Positions 26,341 to 35,217 of a stretch of DNA of 64,000 nucleotides are shown here, piece by piece. A model generated the notes under the pieces. The model searched no databases, had not been told where the DNA came from, and saw only the letters and a program-made list of their open reading frames with translations. Origin of the DNA: Thermoplasmatota archaeon (GTDB lineage Archaea > Thermoplasmatota > Thermoplasmata > UBA10834); contig JAHIRF010000006.1 in the NCBI GenBank assembly GCA_018818785.1, positions 62,001-126,000 of the forward strand. Direction: 5' to 3'. Positions within the stretch are counted from its first letter, which is position 1. Every line of letters starts with the position of its first letter. A program made the position numbers and the translations under genes.

Positions 26341-27396
26341 ATGCTGAAGCAGGAAATAGATAGAGCCGTCGAAGAATCTGCCAGGAAGCTCTATCAAATG
26401 TCCATCCCGCCCGTCCGAAGATGGTTGCTCGAGACTGTGATGGACAAGGATGAAAATGACCCGAGTGTCCAGCGAGCAATCGAAGAAAGTCAGAAGTATC
26501 CTTTTCTCGCAAGAATGCTGGCGAAGCAGAGGAAGGATGGCACATGGCCGATTCCGACCCAGAGAAGGATCGAGGAGGATGCTGGTCCCGGACCACCATA
26601 CGGATGGACTTACATCAGCATGGTCAGGAACCTTTACATCGCTTACGAATATTGTGTGCGCAGTGATGACCCGCACATACAGCTTGCTCTGGAACGCATA
26701 CTGAGCTGGCAGCATGAGGAGGGATACATCAACGGACCCTACCCCGATATGATCCCGAGGGCTCATTACAACGGCATCGTGCTTGGAATCCTGCACAAGT
26801 TCGGCTATGGAAACGACCCTCGAACCAAGAAGCTCGCCAACTGGCTATTAAAAACACAGAGGAAGGATGGAGGTTGGAACATACCTTACATCCAAGACAT
26901 GAGGTACAGACCAGAGTACAAATTCCTCAGGAACGATGAGTTCATTGATTTGGTCAAGGCAGGGAAGACCCCCGAATACGACCCTCAGGATTACATGGAC
27001 ATACCCAGCTGTATATGGACCACCGCAGGAGTGAACAGAGGTTTGGCATGGCTGCGGCCATTTCACGCGAGCAAGGCTGCGCACAGGGGAGGGGAGTTCG
27101 TGCTGGACAGGTTCTTCAAGAGCAATTACCATTCCAACTTCTATCAATCCGGGAAGAACTGGACCATGTTGAAGTTCCCGACATATGCGGGATCCGGACT
27201 CACCGTCCTGGACTCGTTGATCTATCTCGGCTTCGGGCCCGATGATGAGCGGATGGAGAAGCCCATCAGATGGTTGCTGGGCGAAAGGAGGAAGGACGGG
27301 TTCTGGTACAGATCCCACCGACCCCACCCAATAGACGACCAGTGGCTCACGGTGAGCGCGCTATTGGTCCTCCACTTGTACTCGTCGAAGTACTAG
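26341..27396 (+). CDS. prenyltransferase/squalene-cyclase-like alpha-toroid protein
   Basis: A 351-residue protein with repeated QW-like motifs: LAKQRKDGTW, LKTQRKDGGW and LGERRKDGFW, spaced by helix pairs with Pro/His-rich loops. This is the alpha6/alpha6 toroid plan of the terpenoid-cyclase/prenyltransferase superfamily. The DxDD acid motif of squalene-hopene cyclases is not seen, so cyclase activity is unlikely; substrate unknown. No signal peptide or membrane helix. The gene is flanked by long non-coding sequence and stands alone. Confidence 0.6.
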   Translation: MLKQEIDRAVEESARKLYQMSIPPVRRWLLETVMDKDENDPSVQRAIEESQKYPFLARMLAKQRKDGTWPIPTQRRIEEDAGPGPPYGWTYISMVRNLYIAYEYCVRSDDPHIQLALERILSWQHEEGYINGPYPDMIPRAHYNGIVLGILHKFGYGNDPRTKKLANWLLKTQRKDGGWNIPYIQDMRYRPEYKFLRNDEFIDLVKAGKTPEYDPQDYMDIPSCIWTTAGVNRGLAWLRPFHASKAAHRGGEFVLDRFFKSNYHSNFYQSGKNWTMLKFPTYAGSGLTVLDSLIYLGFGPDDERMEKPIRWLLGERRKDGFWYRSHRPHPIDDQWLTVSALLVLHLYSSKY

Positions 27397-27413
27397 TATG
27401 ACGAGGTGGGTAT

Positions 27414-28484
27414 TCAGAGCTTGTACTCCTTGTACACGCCCTCGCAGGGATTGCCCATGCATAGCAGCATCCTCAACTTCGTCGTGTCCAATATGACGGC
27501 GAAGGTGGTCTTGGACCATTCATGCTTCGGCTCTGTCGTGACCGGGTGCCTGCATATCGATGCGGGACGGTTGGCATGGTCTCCCAGGATGCTCGCAAGC
27601 GATTCAATCGTGACATTGCCCAACTGAGACCGGATCAATCTTAGAGCGCGGTGATATCTGACAACCGTGCTGGACGATTGATGCATGGTCCTCGAACCGA
27701 CTGGGCCGAAGGCGTTCTCGTACCTGTGCATATCTGGGCTCAGGTAGTGGTTCGCATGTACGAGAAACCCGTCGACTGGATAGAGTAATCCGAAATCGGT
27801 CGCTGATGCTTCTATGCAGTACATCTCGCCGCTCGAATGACATATGTTATGGTTGTAGCTCGATGCCCTGGCAGCCGGCGTTGCGTGTTCAAGTGCCTCC
27901 CCGATCCTCGTCGCACCGAGTATCTTTGGGGCCATCATCAGCTTGGGGATGCCGATCCGCGTATCATTCATGTAGAGGGAATTGCCTGTGACGCTGATCC
28001 CGGCAGAGTTGATGCCAGATATCCATTCGAGACCACCCATGGACATCACCATGAATCTGGGCCCGGTCTTGGGCTTGCACTTGATAAGAACCAGCTGCTC
28101 CTCTGAGCTCGGAGTCCAATCCTCACTGTGGGCGGAATAAACCGATCCATCCGCGGTCACATCGCCGTTGACGGCGATGTCAGTACACTGACCAGCCTCG
28201 TCCTGGCAGAATAAGTAGAATATCTCGTCGAACGGCACCTTCGCAGCCTCGGAATACGATCGTATGAATTCCAGGTACTCAGGGTTGTAGTCCTCGGCGT
28301 ATGGCAAATTCTTGCCGACGTTCGCGGTGACCTTTGACCAATCGAGGGAGCGTCTCTTGACACTTTCCTTCGCATCGGCTAGCATACCCTTCAGCTCTTG
28401 CTTGCAGCTCGCACCGATCTTCTTGCCCATGCTGGAATATGAGCCCGATGCCTCGATAATCTTCAAACGACGCCTGCTCACCAT
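27414..28484 (-). CDS. C45-type acyltransferase/amidohydrolase (penicillin acyltransferase-like)
   Basis: About 356 residues of the Ntn-hydrolase family related to acyl-CoA:6-aminopenicillanate acyltransferase. The key site is EAGQC100TDIAVNGD, where self-cleavage before Cys100 would expose the nucleophile; SAHSEDW and the GLEWISGINSAGISVTGN block that follow are typical. Substrates are probably N-acyl amino compounds, but not determinable. The frame is open to 28532, yet that ATG lies in a TATA-like GTTTTATGAA; the ATG at 28484 has AAGGTG upstream and gives the usual family N-terminus. No signal peptide, so cytoplasmic. Confidence 0.82.
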   Translation of the reverse strand: MVSRRRLKIIEASGSYSSMGKKIGASCKQELKGMLADAKESVKRRSLDWSKVTANVGKNLPYAEDYNPEYLEFIRSYSEAAKVPFDEIFYLFCQDEAGQCTDIAVNGDVTADGSVYSAHSEDWTPSSEEQLVLIKCKPKTGPRFMVMSMGGLEWISGINSAGISVTGNSLYMNDTRIGIPKLMMAPKILGATRIGEALEHATPAARASSYNHNICHSSGEMYCIEASATDFGLLYPVDGFLVHANHYLSPDMHRYENAFGPVGSRTMHQSSSTVVRYHRALRLIRSQLGNVTIESLASILGDHANRPASICRHPVTTEPKHEWSKTTFAVILDTTKLRMLLCMGNPCEGVYKEYKL

Positions 28485-28520
28485 GGTAACACCTTGGTAT
28501 GAGCGACTAGGGCACACCCC

Positions 28521-28530
28521 TTCATAAAAC
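28521..28530 (-). promoter_or_regulatory. TATA-like box for the acyltransferase gene
   Basis: On the minus strand GTTTTATGAA predicts initiation near 28500, 16 nt before the ATG at 28484. A second candidate, CAATATATAGG, lies near 28574-28584. Confidence 0.4.
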
Positions 28531-28659
28531 ATGCGTATGAAACAACGCAGAAGGCATGTCCGAAAGAACGATACCTATATATTGAGCAAGCGTGACATTC
28601 GAAAAGGAGGGGGCGCTCTGCTAATCGAACTGAGCAATCTTCGATATGCAAGCACCACA

Positions 28660-29463
28660 TCAATGAAACAACAGACTGTATATCATCCCGCAGGCCGCAA
28701 GATAGACGCCGCCAGTGAAGATGGCTCTGACGACTTTGGTCTTCAGCTTCTTCAAGCCCCATGTCGATCCTATTAGTCCCATGACGAACACTATCGGAGT
28801 CAGAACGAGGACGAGGTCGTAGTTTATTGATACGCCTTCTTGGAAGGCGTACGCTGCGAACGCAGCAGGTGTAAGGATTGCGCCCATGAACGCAGACGTG
28901 CCGATCGCCTTCCGCGTCTCAAATCTGAACACATATATTATGAGGGGAACGCTCACCACGCCCCCACCGATGCCGAAACTGCCAATCAGGAATCCTGTAA
29001 GGATGCTCACGCCAACGCCGGCGAGTCTGCATTTCAAGCTGAAGACCATAGGGCAGACGGTATTCTCCTTCTTGGCCCTGTACAAATCATACATCATCTT
29101 AGTGGCGACTATCAAGAGCAATATCACGAAGCCGATCTTAGCGATGCGGTCCTCGACCGAAGTGGTGAACATGACGCCGGCGAGGACTCCTGCCAGGCCT
29201 CCTGCAGCAAGCATCGAACCCAATCTGAAGTCTACGAGACCTTTCCTGCTGTGCGTATAGGTCGCACTGAGCATCGTGACGAACGCGAAGCAGAGTGAGA
29301 GAGGGACTATCTCGCGCATATATAGGGTGGTGAAGAGGAGGACCATTATGGGAACATATAGCTGACCTCCGCCAAGTCCGAGGTTCGAGTAGAAGAATGC
29401 GACCGCTCCGACAAGGATGGCCACGATGATGACAGATTCGATGCCGAGCGATTCGAAGGCCAT
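28660..29463 (-). CDS. TauE/SafE-family anion transporter
   Basis: A 267-residue membrane protein with about eight hydrophobic helices in two repeats. Each half has the Gly-rich motif of the family: FFYSNLGLGGGQLYVP near residue 24 and IGSFGIGGGVVSVP near 165. Family members export sulfite, sulfoacetate or other organic anions. The neighbours give no clue to the substrate. The ATG is 26 nt from the centre of GTTTAATATC at 29484-29493, so the message is probably leaderless. Confidence 0.9.
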   Translation of the reverse strand: MAFESLGIESVIIVAILVGAVAFFYSNLGLGGGQLYVPIMVLLFTTLYMREIVPLSLCFAFVTMLSATYTHSRKGLVDFRLGSMLAAGGLAGVLAGVMFTTSVEDRIAKIGFVILLLIVATKMMYDLYRAKKENTVCPMVFSLKCRLAGVGVSILTGFLIGSFGIGGGVVSVPLIIYVFRFETRKAIGTSAFMGAILTPAAFAAYAFQEGVSINYDLVLVLTPIVFVMGLIGSTWGLKKLKTKVVRAIFTGGVYLAACGMIYSLLFH

Positions 29464-29483
29464 AGTCGGATAAAAGGAAGGCG

Positions 29484-29493
29484 GATATTAAAC
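29484..29493 (-). promoter_or_regulatory. TATA box for the TauE/SafE gene
   Basis: On the minus strand TTTAATATCC; its centre is 26 nt before the ATG, the leaderless spacing. Confidence 0.5.
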
Positions 29494-29583
29494 AGGTTTG
29501 ATTATACTCTTGTTCGAATTGCACATTCATTTTGCGAAATACATACAATAATGTGATTGCTTTTATCAATGCGAGCTCAATCG

Positions 29584-29595
29584 TTTTATATATTA
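29584..29595 (+). promoter_or_regulatory. TATA box for the AOR gene
   Basis: TTTTATATATTA predicts initiation near 29615, about 18 nt before the ATG at 29633. The 170 bases between the divergent genes hold only these two promoters. Confidence 0.55.
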
Positions 29596-29632
29596 TGGCA
29601 ATTCATTCGGTGAACGTCCAGGGGTTACTAGC

Positions 29633-31429
29633 ATGAGAATTCTGAGGGTGAATCTCAGGTCGGAGAGGTTTGAAGATTACGACGTCGCAGAGGATGATTG
29701 CCGCAAGTACCTTGGCGGCCGAGGATTGGCGGCCAAGATACTGTATCTGGAGAACAAGACCAAGGTCGAACCACTCGACCCAGAGAACCGACTCATCTTC
29801 ATGACGGGCCCTTACACGGGGACCTTCGGATCATTCACGGGATTCTACAATGTCACCACCAAAGCGCCGCTGACGGGAGCGATCCTGTCCGCACACTCGG
29901 GCGGTCATTGGGGACCCATGTTCAGGAAGACTGGATATGATGGCATCATCATCAAGGGCAAGACTGCGAAGCCCTCCTATCTTCTGATCACCGATGATGG
30001 TCCCGAGCTGAGGGATGCATCGGATCTGTGGGGCAAGGACGTCTTCGAGACGATCGATCTATTGAAACAGAGACACGAGAAGGCTAGATCGGCAGTGATA
30101 GGACCCTCTGGTGAGAATCTCGCCAAGTACGCAGCGATAATGAACGACCACCACAGGGCGGCGGGCCGCGGTGGAGTCGGCGCGGTGATGGGGTCCAAGA
30201 ACCTCAAGGCGGTGGTTGTCCACGGGACAAAGGATGTCCCACAGGCAGACCCTGAGAAACTGAGAGAGACTTTCAAGACGGCGACACAGACGGTTAAGGA
30301 GAAGTCTGCCGCATTCATGAAGTACGGTACATCCATGGTCGTCGGGATAACTGGAAAGGCTGGAACGATCCCCACGAGGAACCTGCAGACCGGCTACTTC
30401 CCCGACTACGAGAAGATAGGTGGAGACGCACTCGTGAACAATCACAAGACGGGGGATGTCGCATGTGCCAGGTGCCCTCTGCATTGCGGGAACGAGACGA
30501 AAGCAGATAAGGATTACACAGCGAAGACCGAGGGACCTGAGTACGAGACCCTCGCCATGTTCGGCTCGAACCTGGGCAACTCCAACCTCGAATCGATAAT
30601 CATGGCGAACGACTTGTGCAACAAGTACGGCATGGACACGATATCCTGCGCGGACACCATCGCATGTGCATTCGAACTGTTCGAGAAAGGCATCATCACC
30701 GAGGAAGACACGGGAGGACTCAAGCTCGAATGGGGAGACCACAAGACGATCATCAAGCTCGTGGAGATGACCGGCAGAGGAGAAGGGTTCGGGAAGCTCA
30801 TAGGCGAGGGATCGAGAAGGCTGACCAAGAAGTACGGTGGCGAGGCGACGAAGTACGCGATGAATGTCAAGGGGATGGAGTTCCCTGGTTACGATCCCAG
30901 AGGAATCCAGGGGATGGCTCTGGCATTCGCCACATCAACGAGGGGCGCCTGTCATCTAAGGGCGACAATGTACGTCCCGGAGCTGTTCCAGGGGGTCCTG
31001 GACAGGTTCACTGTCAAAGGGAAGGCGCAGACATTGAAGGACCTGCAGGAGCTTTTCACAGTCCTCGACTCAATGATACTCTGCAAGTTCGGCGCGAGGA
31101 ACGCCTTTGCCAACTCATGGGATAGCATGGTCATGTTGACCAATGCCGCCACGGGCTACGGATATACGGTCGATGAGCTAAAGCAGGTAGGCGAGAGAGC
31201 GTGGACCGTTGAACGGATGTTCAACCTGAGGGAAGGGCTCGGACGCAAGGACGATACGCTGCCGGACAGGTTCTTCACGCTACCCATACACGATGGGCCG
31301 TCGAAGGGAGCGGTCGTCAACAGGCAGGATTTCGATATCGAGATAAGCGAGTATTACAGGCTGTGGGGCTGGAACGATAACGGCGCCCCATCCCAGGAGA
31401 CTCTCGACAGACTCGACATACGCATGTAG
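29633..31429 (+). CDS. aor: tungsten aldehyde:ferredoxin oxidoreductase
   Basis: A 598-residue enzyme that oxidises aldehydes to acids with ferredoxin as acceptor. The [4Fe-4S] ligands are Cys278, Cys281, Cys285 (ACARCPLHC) and Cys484 (SMILC). Tungstopterin-binding segments are visible as GRGGVGAVMGSKNLKAV and TSTRGACHL. Length matches characterised archaeal enzymes. In peptide-fermenting archaea AOR disposes of aldehydes made from 2-oxo acids, which suits the aminotransferases and peptide importer nearby (inference). Cytoplasmic, no signal. A good promoter lies at 29584-29595. Confidence 0.93.
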   Translation: MRILRVNLRSERFEDYDVAEDDCRKYLGGRGLAAKILYLENKTKVEPLDPENRLIFMTGPYTGTFGSFTGFYNVTTKAPLTGAILSAHSGGHWGPMFRKTGYDGIIIKGKTAKPSYLLITDDGPELRDASDLWGKDVFETIDLLKQRHEKARSAVIGPSGENLAKYAAIMNDHHRAAGRGGVGAVMGSKNLKAVVVHGTKDVPQADPEKLRETFKTATQTVKEKSAAFMKYGTSMVVGITGKAGTIPTRNLQTGYFPDYEKIGGDALVNNHKTGDVACARCPLHCGNETKADKDYTAKTEGPEYETLAMFGSNLGNSNLESIIMANDLCNKYGMDTISCADTIACAFELFEKGIITEEDTGGLKLEWGDHKTIIKLVEMTGRGEGFGKLIGEGSRRLTKKYGGEATKYAMNVKGMEFPGYDPRGIQGMALAFATSTRGACHLRATMYVPELFQGVLDRFTVKGKAQTLKDLQELFTVLDSMILCKFGARNAFANSWDSMVMLTNAATGYGYTVDELKQVGERAWTVERMFNLREGLGRKDDTLPDRFFTLPIHDGPSKGAVVNRQDFDIEISEYYRLWGWNDNGAPSQETLDRLDIRM

Positions 31430-31517
31430 AGTCAGCATCAATTGAGATCCACCATACTGGCTATAAGAACTGGGTGCCTTGAATACATTATCAGATGCGA
31501 TAACGGCCATGCGCGGC

Positions 31518-31526
31518 TTTATAATC
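31518..31526 (+). promoter_or_regulatory. TATA box for the ABC exporter operon
   Basis: TTTATAATC is centred 36 nt before the TTG at 31558, giving a leader of about 10 nt. Confidence 0.45.
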
Positions 31527-31557
31527 CGACCCACTCCTAAACACTCCCGGTGTCTAC

Positions 31558-32472
31558 TTGATAGAAACCACCGGCCTGGTCAAGGACTATAAGACTGTGA
31601 GGGCGCTCGACGAGATAAGCCTCAAGGTAGGCAGAGGAGAGATTTTCGGATTCTTCGGACCTAACGGTGCCGGAAAGACCACCGCGATCAAAGTGCTATG
31701 TGGACTCACCTCCGCTACGCAGGGCGATGCCTCCGTGATGGGCATAGACGTCATCAAGAGACCAGTGCACGTCAGGGACAACATCGCGATATTGAGTGAG
31801 GAGCCAAGGTTCTACGAGGAGATGTCACCACGCAGATACCTCAACATGTTCGGCAAGTTCATGCTGATGTCGAGGACGGAGAGGACTGCTGCCATAAACA
31901 GGGCTGCCGATCTCGCGGACCTCAGAGGGTACATAGACAGGAAGATTGGACAACTATCAATGGGACAGAGACAGAGGGTCTCTCTCGCAAGGGTGTTGAT
32001 GTCAGATGTTCCACTCATATTCCTGGATGAACCTTTCGAAGGAGTCGATATATTGCACAGACGGAAGCTGAGGGAGCACTTCAGACAGTACGTCGAAAAG
32101 GGAAACACGGTGTTCTTCACATCTCACAATCTGATCGAGGCGGAGCAGATCGTCGACCGCTTCGCGTTCATCCACAAAGGGAAGCTCATAGCAGTCGGTA
32201 CCGCGGAGGAGTTGAAGGAGAAGTACCTCGCGCCATCTTACCTCCTGCATGTCGCTGACCCGCAGAAGGCAAAGGAACTGCTGGATAGCAATCTGAGGCT
32301 CCAGTCGATCCAGATATCAGAAGGTAATGTATCCGTCGTGTTGCAGAGGAGGAGCGATGCCCCAATGGTCGCCAAGATACTTGTCGAAGGGGGTGTGGAC
32401 CTCTACGAGATGAAGACGACTGGCACGATGGAAGAGGTGTTCGAGAGGACTTCGAGGGGTGATTACCAATGA
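31558..32472 (+). CDS. ABC-2-type transporter ATP-binding protein
   Basis: A 304-residue ATPase. Walker A is GPNGAGKTT, the signature LSMGQRQRVSLARVL, Walker B LIFLDEPFEGVD and the switch His FFTSHNL. A C-terminal extension of about 80 residues follows, ending GTMEEVFERTSRGDYQ, as in DrrA/CcmA-type exporter ATPases. Start is TTG after a short leader. The stop overlaps the permease start by 4 bases (ATGA), so the two form a coupled pair. Substrate unknown. Confidence 0.9.
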   Translation: MIETTGLVKDYKTVRALDEISLKVGRGEIFGFFGPNGAGKTTAIKVLCGLTSATQGDASVMGIDVIKRPVHVRDNIAILSEEPRFYEEMSPRRYLNMFGKFMLMSRTERTAAINRAADLADLRGYIDRKIGQLSMGQRQRVSLARVLMSDVPLIFLDEPFEGVDILHRRKLREHFRQYVEKGNTVFFTSHNLIEAEQIVDRFAFIHKGKLIAVGTAEELKEKYLAPSYLLHVADPQKAKELLDSNLRLQSIQISEGNVSVVLQRRSDAPMVAKILVEGGVDLYEMKTTGTMEEVFERTSRGDYQ

Positions 32473-34313
32473 CGCCCGCACCGCCTCCACCGAATGACGA
32501 TGAGCTGCCTCCGCCACCTTCGGACATGGCTGAGGAGACGAATCACTATCCAGGGATCAAGATCAAGAAATCCGGCACATTCGCGACACTTCGCAGAGCC
32601 GTGACGATATTCGAAAAAGACCTGAGGACGATGGCGAAGCATGGGCTCATAAGTTCTGTCGTCCTGCTGATCTTCCTCGCGCTGATATTCTACATCGCGA
32701 GCTATACGATGACATTCGCGTTGACATTCGAGTTCGGAGAGGGCGAAGACGGGATGTCCATACCAGGTGCGACCGAGAACATCCCTCCGATCGCTGATGC
32801 TGGCGCCTATGGAACCAGGGATGCAGGGGAGACTGTGGCGCTAGACGCGTCCGGATCCACAGACAACGCTGAAATCGTCTACTATATCTGGAGCTTCAGA
32901 GATTCAGAACGAGATATCGAACTCTACGGAGAGATTGTCCAATACACGTTCATGGCCGCAGGGACGTACAACATAAATCTGGTCGTGGTAGATAGTTCAT
33001 GGAACATGGATGAGGATGAGACGACCATCACCGTCATGAGCACCGGAACGGATAACGAATCGCCGATCTCGAACCCGGCGTCAGTCTCCGATATAAACGC
33101 GGGAAGCGTGGCATCATTCGATGGCTCCGGATCCTACGATGATGTTGGTGTGATCAACTACACCTGGACGTTCTATGATTATCGAGATATCGCATTGTAC
33201 GGTGTTTCCCCTGAATATCGATTCCAGAACGCAGGGTCCTATTGGGTATCTCTGACCGTGAGGGACGCTTCGGGGAACATCGGCCAGAATGGGTTCAATG
33301 TCAATGTGGCGCAGACCGGGTTTGAGGATTACAATCAACCAGAAGCGCGTATATCCACCGACGAGCTGATCAACCAAGGAGACACTGTCACCCTTGACGC
33401 AACGGAATCCTGGGACGACCGAGAGATAGTCGCGTACACATGGTATGTCAAGCAGAATGCGACCACAATGGTCTACACCGGAGAGACTGCGATATTCACC
33501 GCGGACCATTGGGGACCTTATGACGTCACCTTGGTAGTCAGGGATGCCGCTGGCAACGCAGGGAGCGAAGAGACGATGATCATCGCACTCCCCCTCGGAA
33601 TCGATGTGGACGCGATCCCATGGACTGCGACGCCGTTCGGTCAGGATGTCTCGTTCAACCTGCTGACTTTCGCGTACGGTGCCGCGCTCCTCGCATCGGT
33701 CATCTACATAGGCGGCCTGTTCGCAAAGGGATTCGCCCACGAGATACAGAAGGGTACATTGAAGATCCTGTTCTTCGGACCTATCTCTGTCACGACGATG
33801 ATCTTCTCGAAGATACTCTATCCGATCGTGGTGGGGCCGATATTCATCTTCCCGTTAGTCCTGATATCGCTGTCACCATTCGACCAGTCCGCGAACGACA
33901 TACTCATGATAACGCTGGTATCGTACATACTGGCCGTGCTCACGATGGTATCCGCGGCTTATGGGTCATGCCTCATCTATTTCGGCGCCAAGAGGATGGT
34001 CCTCAAGCCGACCGTCGTCTCCAGGATGTTCATGTACTTTTCACTCATGGGCACGATGACCGTCTTCGAGTGGCTCTCGTTCCTGTTCGACCAATGGTTC
34101 AAAACTAGCTACTGGGGCGACCTATACCTTAGCCATGGGTCGACGATCGCAATATTCTCTCCGTTCCATCAGGGAGGGGTGTTGCTGTCGAACATGATGA
34201 CAGGCAGCGAAAAAGTCCCGGACTGGGGCGTGTTCATCATACCCGTCCTGCTCATAGTACTCGGAGTGCTCGCATCGCGCAAGCTATACCCGGACCTGTT
34301 CACTAGAGAATAG
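32469..34313 (+). CDS. ABC-2 permease with three PKD domains in the first outside loop
   Basis: A 614-residue permease. A Pro-rich cytoplasmic N-terminus (1-30) precedes transmembrane helix 1 (about 57-85). Three PKD domains then lie between helices 1 and 2: 105-190 (IPPIADAG, ALDASGS), 198-281 (SFDGSGSYDD, YTWTFYD) and 289-374 (TLDATESWDD, YTWYV). About five helices follow (397-418, 445-468, 474-496, 518-540, 586-603), giving the ABC-2 layout. PKD domains face outside and usually bind polysaccharide or protein. Such a large domain array inside an ABC-2 permease is unusual. Partner of the overlapping ATPase. Confidence 0.8.
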   Translation: MTPAPPPPNDDELPPPPSDMAEETNHYPGIKIKKSGTFATLRRAVTIFEKDLRTMAKHGLISSVVLLIFLALIFYIASYTMTFALTFEFGEGEDGMSIPGATENIPPIADAGAYGTRDAGETVALDASGSTDNAEIVYYIWSFRDSERDIELYGEIVQYTFMAAGTYNINLVVVDSSWNMDEDETTITVMSTGTDNESPISNPASVSDINAGSVASFDGSGSYDDVGVINYTWTFYDYRDIALYGVSPEYRFQNAGSYWVSLTVRDASGNIGQNGFNVNVAQTGFEDYNQPEARISTDELINQGDTVTLDATESWDDREIVAYTWYVKQNATTMVYTGETAIFTADHWGPYDVTLVVRDAAGNAGSEETMIIALPLGIDVDAIPWTATPFGQDVSFNLLTFAYGAALLASVIYIGGLFAKGFAHEIQKGTLKILFFGPISVTTMIFSKILYPIVVGPIFIFPLVLISLSPFDQSANDILMITLVSYILAVLTMVSAAYGSCLIYFGAKRMVLKPTVVSRMFMYFSLMGTMTVFEWLSFLFDQWFKTSYWGDLYLSHGSTIAIFSPFHQGGVLLSNMMTGSEKVPDWGVFIIPVLLIVLGVLASRKLYPDLFTRE

Positions 34314-34362
34314 GTCTGCGGCCTAGCGAAAGCATAATCCACCGGACGACGATAGCACCCAC

Positions 34363-34734
34363 GTGAAGGTCTGCATACCGTGCACGGATCCAGGCGGTCC
34401 AGATTCGGTGATAGCCACCAGATTCGAGGAGACGGACCTTCTAGACTATTATGACGTAGACGCTGATGGGCGCTTCGAGCACACCGCGCAGATGAGGAAC
34501 TGCGGTGGAGCGACCTGTGTCGACCCAATCGATGCGATAATCGGCCGGGGAGTCGATGCTGTAATCATCACAGGGCTCACCCCTGATTCGCTGATGAGGT
34601 TCCACCAAGGCTCCGTAAGGGTCCTGATGACGTCGGACCCGGCCGTAAGGGCGACCCTCGACGCACTCGCAAGGAACGAGCTGGAAGAGATCACGATAGA
34701 CCAGTTCGCCCGCCTCGAGAAGTGCAGAAAATGA
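34363..34734 (+). CDS. NifX/NifB-domain (dinitrogenase cofactor family) protein
   Basis: A 123-residue single-domain protein of the NafY/NifX/NifB C-terminal family (RNase H-like fold). Visible family features are MKVCIPCTDPGGPDS at the start, the FEHTAQMRNCGGATC turn and the DAIIGRGVDAVIITG strand. Related archaeal proteins bind metal clusters or take part in Fe-S or Mo/W cofactor handling; with a tungsten AOR close by, a cofactor role is possible but unproven. Start is GTG at 34363. Cys6, Cys47 and Cys52 may be metal ligands (inference). Confidence 0.8.
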   Translation: MKVCIPCTDPGGPDSVIATRFEETDLLDYYDVDADGRFEHTAQMRNCGGATCVDPIDAIIGRGVDAVIITGLTPDSLMRFHQGSVRVLMTSDPAVRATLDALARNELEEITIDQFARLEKCRK

Positions 34735-34747
34735 AGGGTTTTGAGTG
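34733..34747 (-). terminator. CAAAACCCTT 3' motif after the helical protein gene
   Basis: On the minus strand CACTCAAAACCCTTC lies about 21 nt after the stop at 34768 and is followed by ATTTTC. Member of the recurrent downstream motif set. Confidence 0.35.
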
Positions 34748-34767
34748 AAAGAGTTGGTCCTGTGGCT

Positions 34768-35217
34768 TCAAAGGGCATCGAGCTTGCTCTTGTTGACGAG
34801 ATTCTCCTTGGCCATCTTCTCCATGATCCTGGCCGCCTCGGATAGCAGGTTCTTCGCGATCTTGGATGAATCGTTGTAGAACTCCGCGGATGTGCTCTCG
34901 ATCCCGGCGGCAAAACTGGCCGATTTCTTCAGGTCTGCTCCCGCAGGGATGTTCGGATCGACAATATAGCGTTCCCGGTCCAGGTCCTGGATCGGTTCGA
35001 GGATCATCTCGTTGAGCTTCTCGCGTCTGGTGTTCACCAGCAGGATCTCGCGCTTCTTGTGGTTGGCAGCGATCTCCCTGAACGTCTCCGATGCCGATGC
35101 CAGCTTCGGGTCGTTGGCCAACTGTTCGTTCACAGTCGCGGCGACCATCTCGAGCTCGAGAGCGAAGCGTATGACCGTTCCGAACGAGTTCAGTTCTGGG
35201 AAATCGCATTCGACCAT
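34768..35217 (-). CDS. all-alpha protein, possibly ferritin-like, coupled to mmsA
   Basis: About 149 residues, almost entirely helical. Four amphipathic helices can be drawn, with Glu-rich LELEMVAATVNEQL, REIAANHKKREIL and GIESTSAEFYNDSS, a pattern compatible with a ferritin-like bundle, though no clean ExxH pair is present. The ATG at 35217 shares one base with the mmsA stop (TGATG), so translation is coupled; an upstream GTG inside mmsA is less likely. Function unknown; it may serve or bind the dehydrogenase (inference). Confidence 0.55.
   Translation of the reverse strand: MVECDFPELNSFGTVIRFALELEMVAATVNEQLANDPKLASASETFREIAANHKKREILLVNTRREKLNEMILEPIQDLDRERYIVDPNIPAGADLKKSASFAAGIESTSAEFYNDSSKIAKNLLSEAARIMEKMAKENLVNKSKLDAL

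Noticed and set aside
26341-27396. Squalene-hopene cyclase assignment
   Set aside because: The toroid repeats fit, but the protein is about half the usual length and the catalytic DxDD motif is not present.
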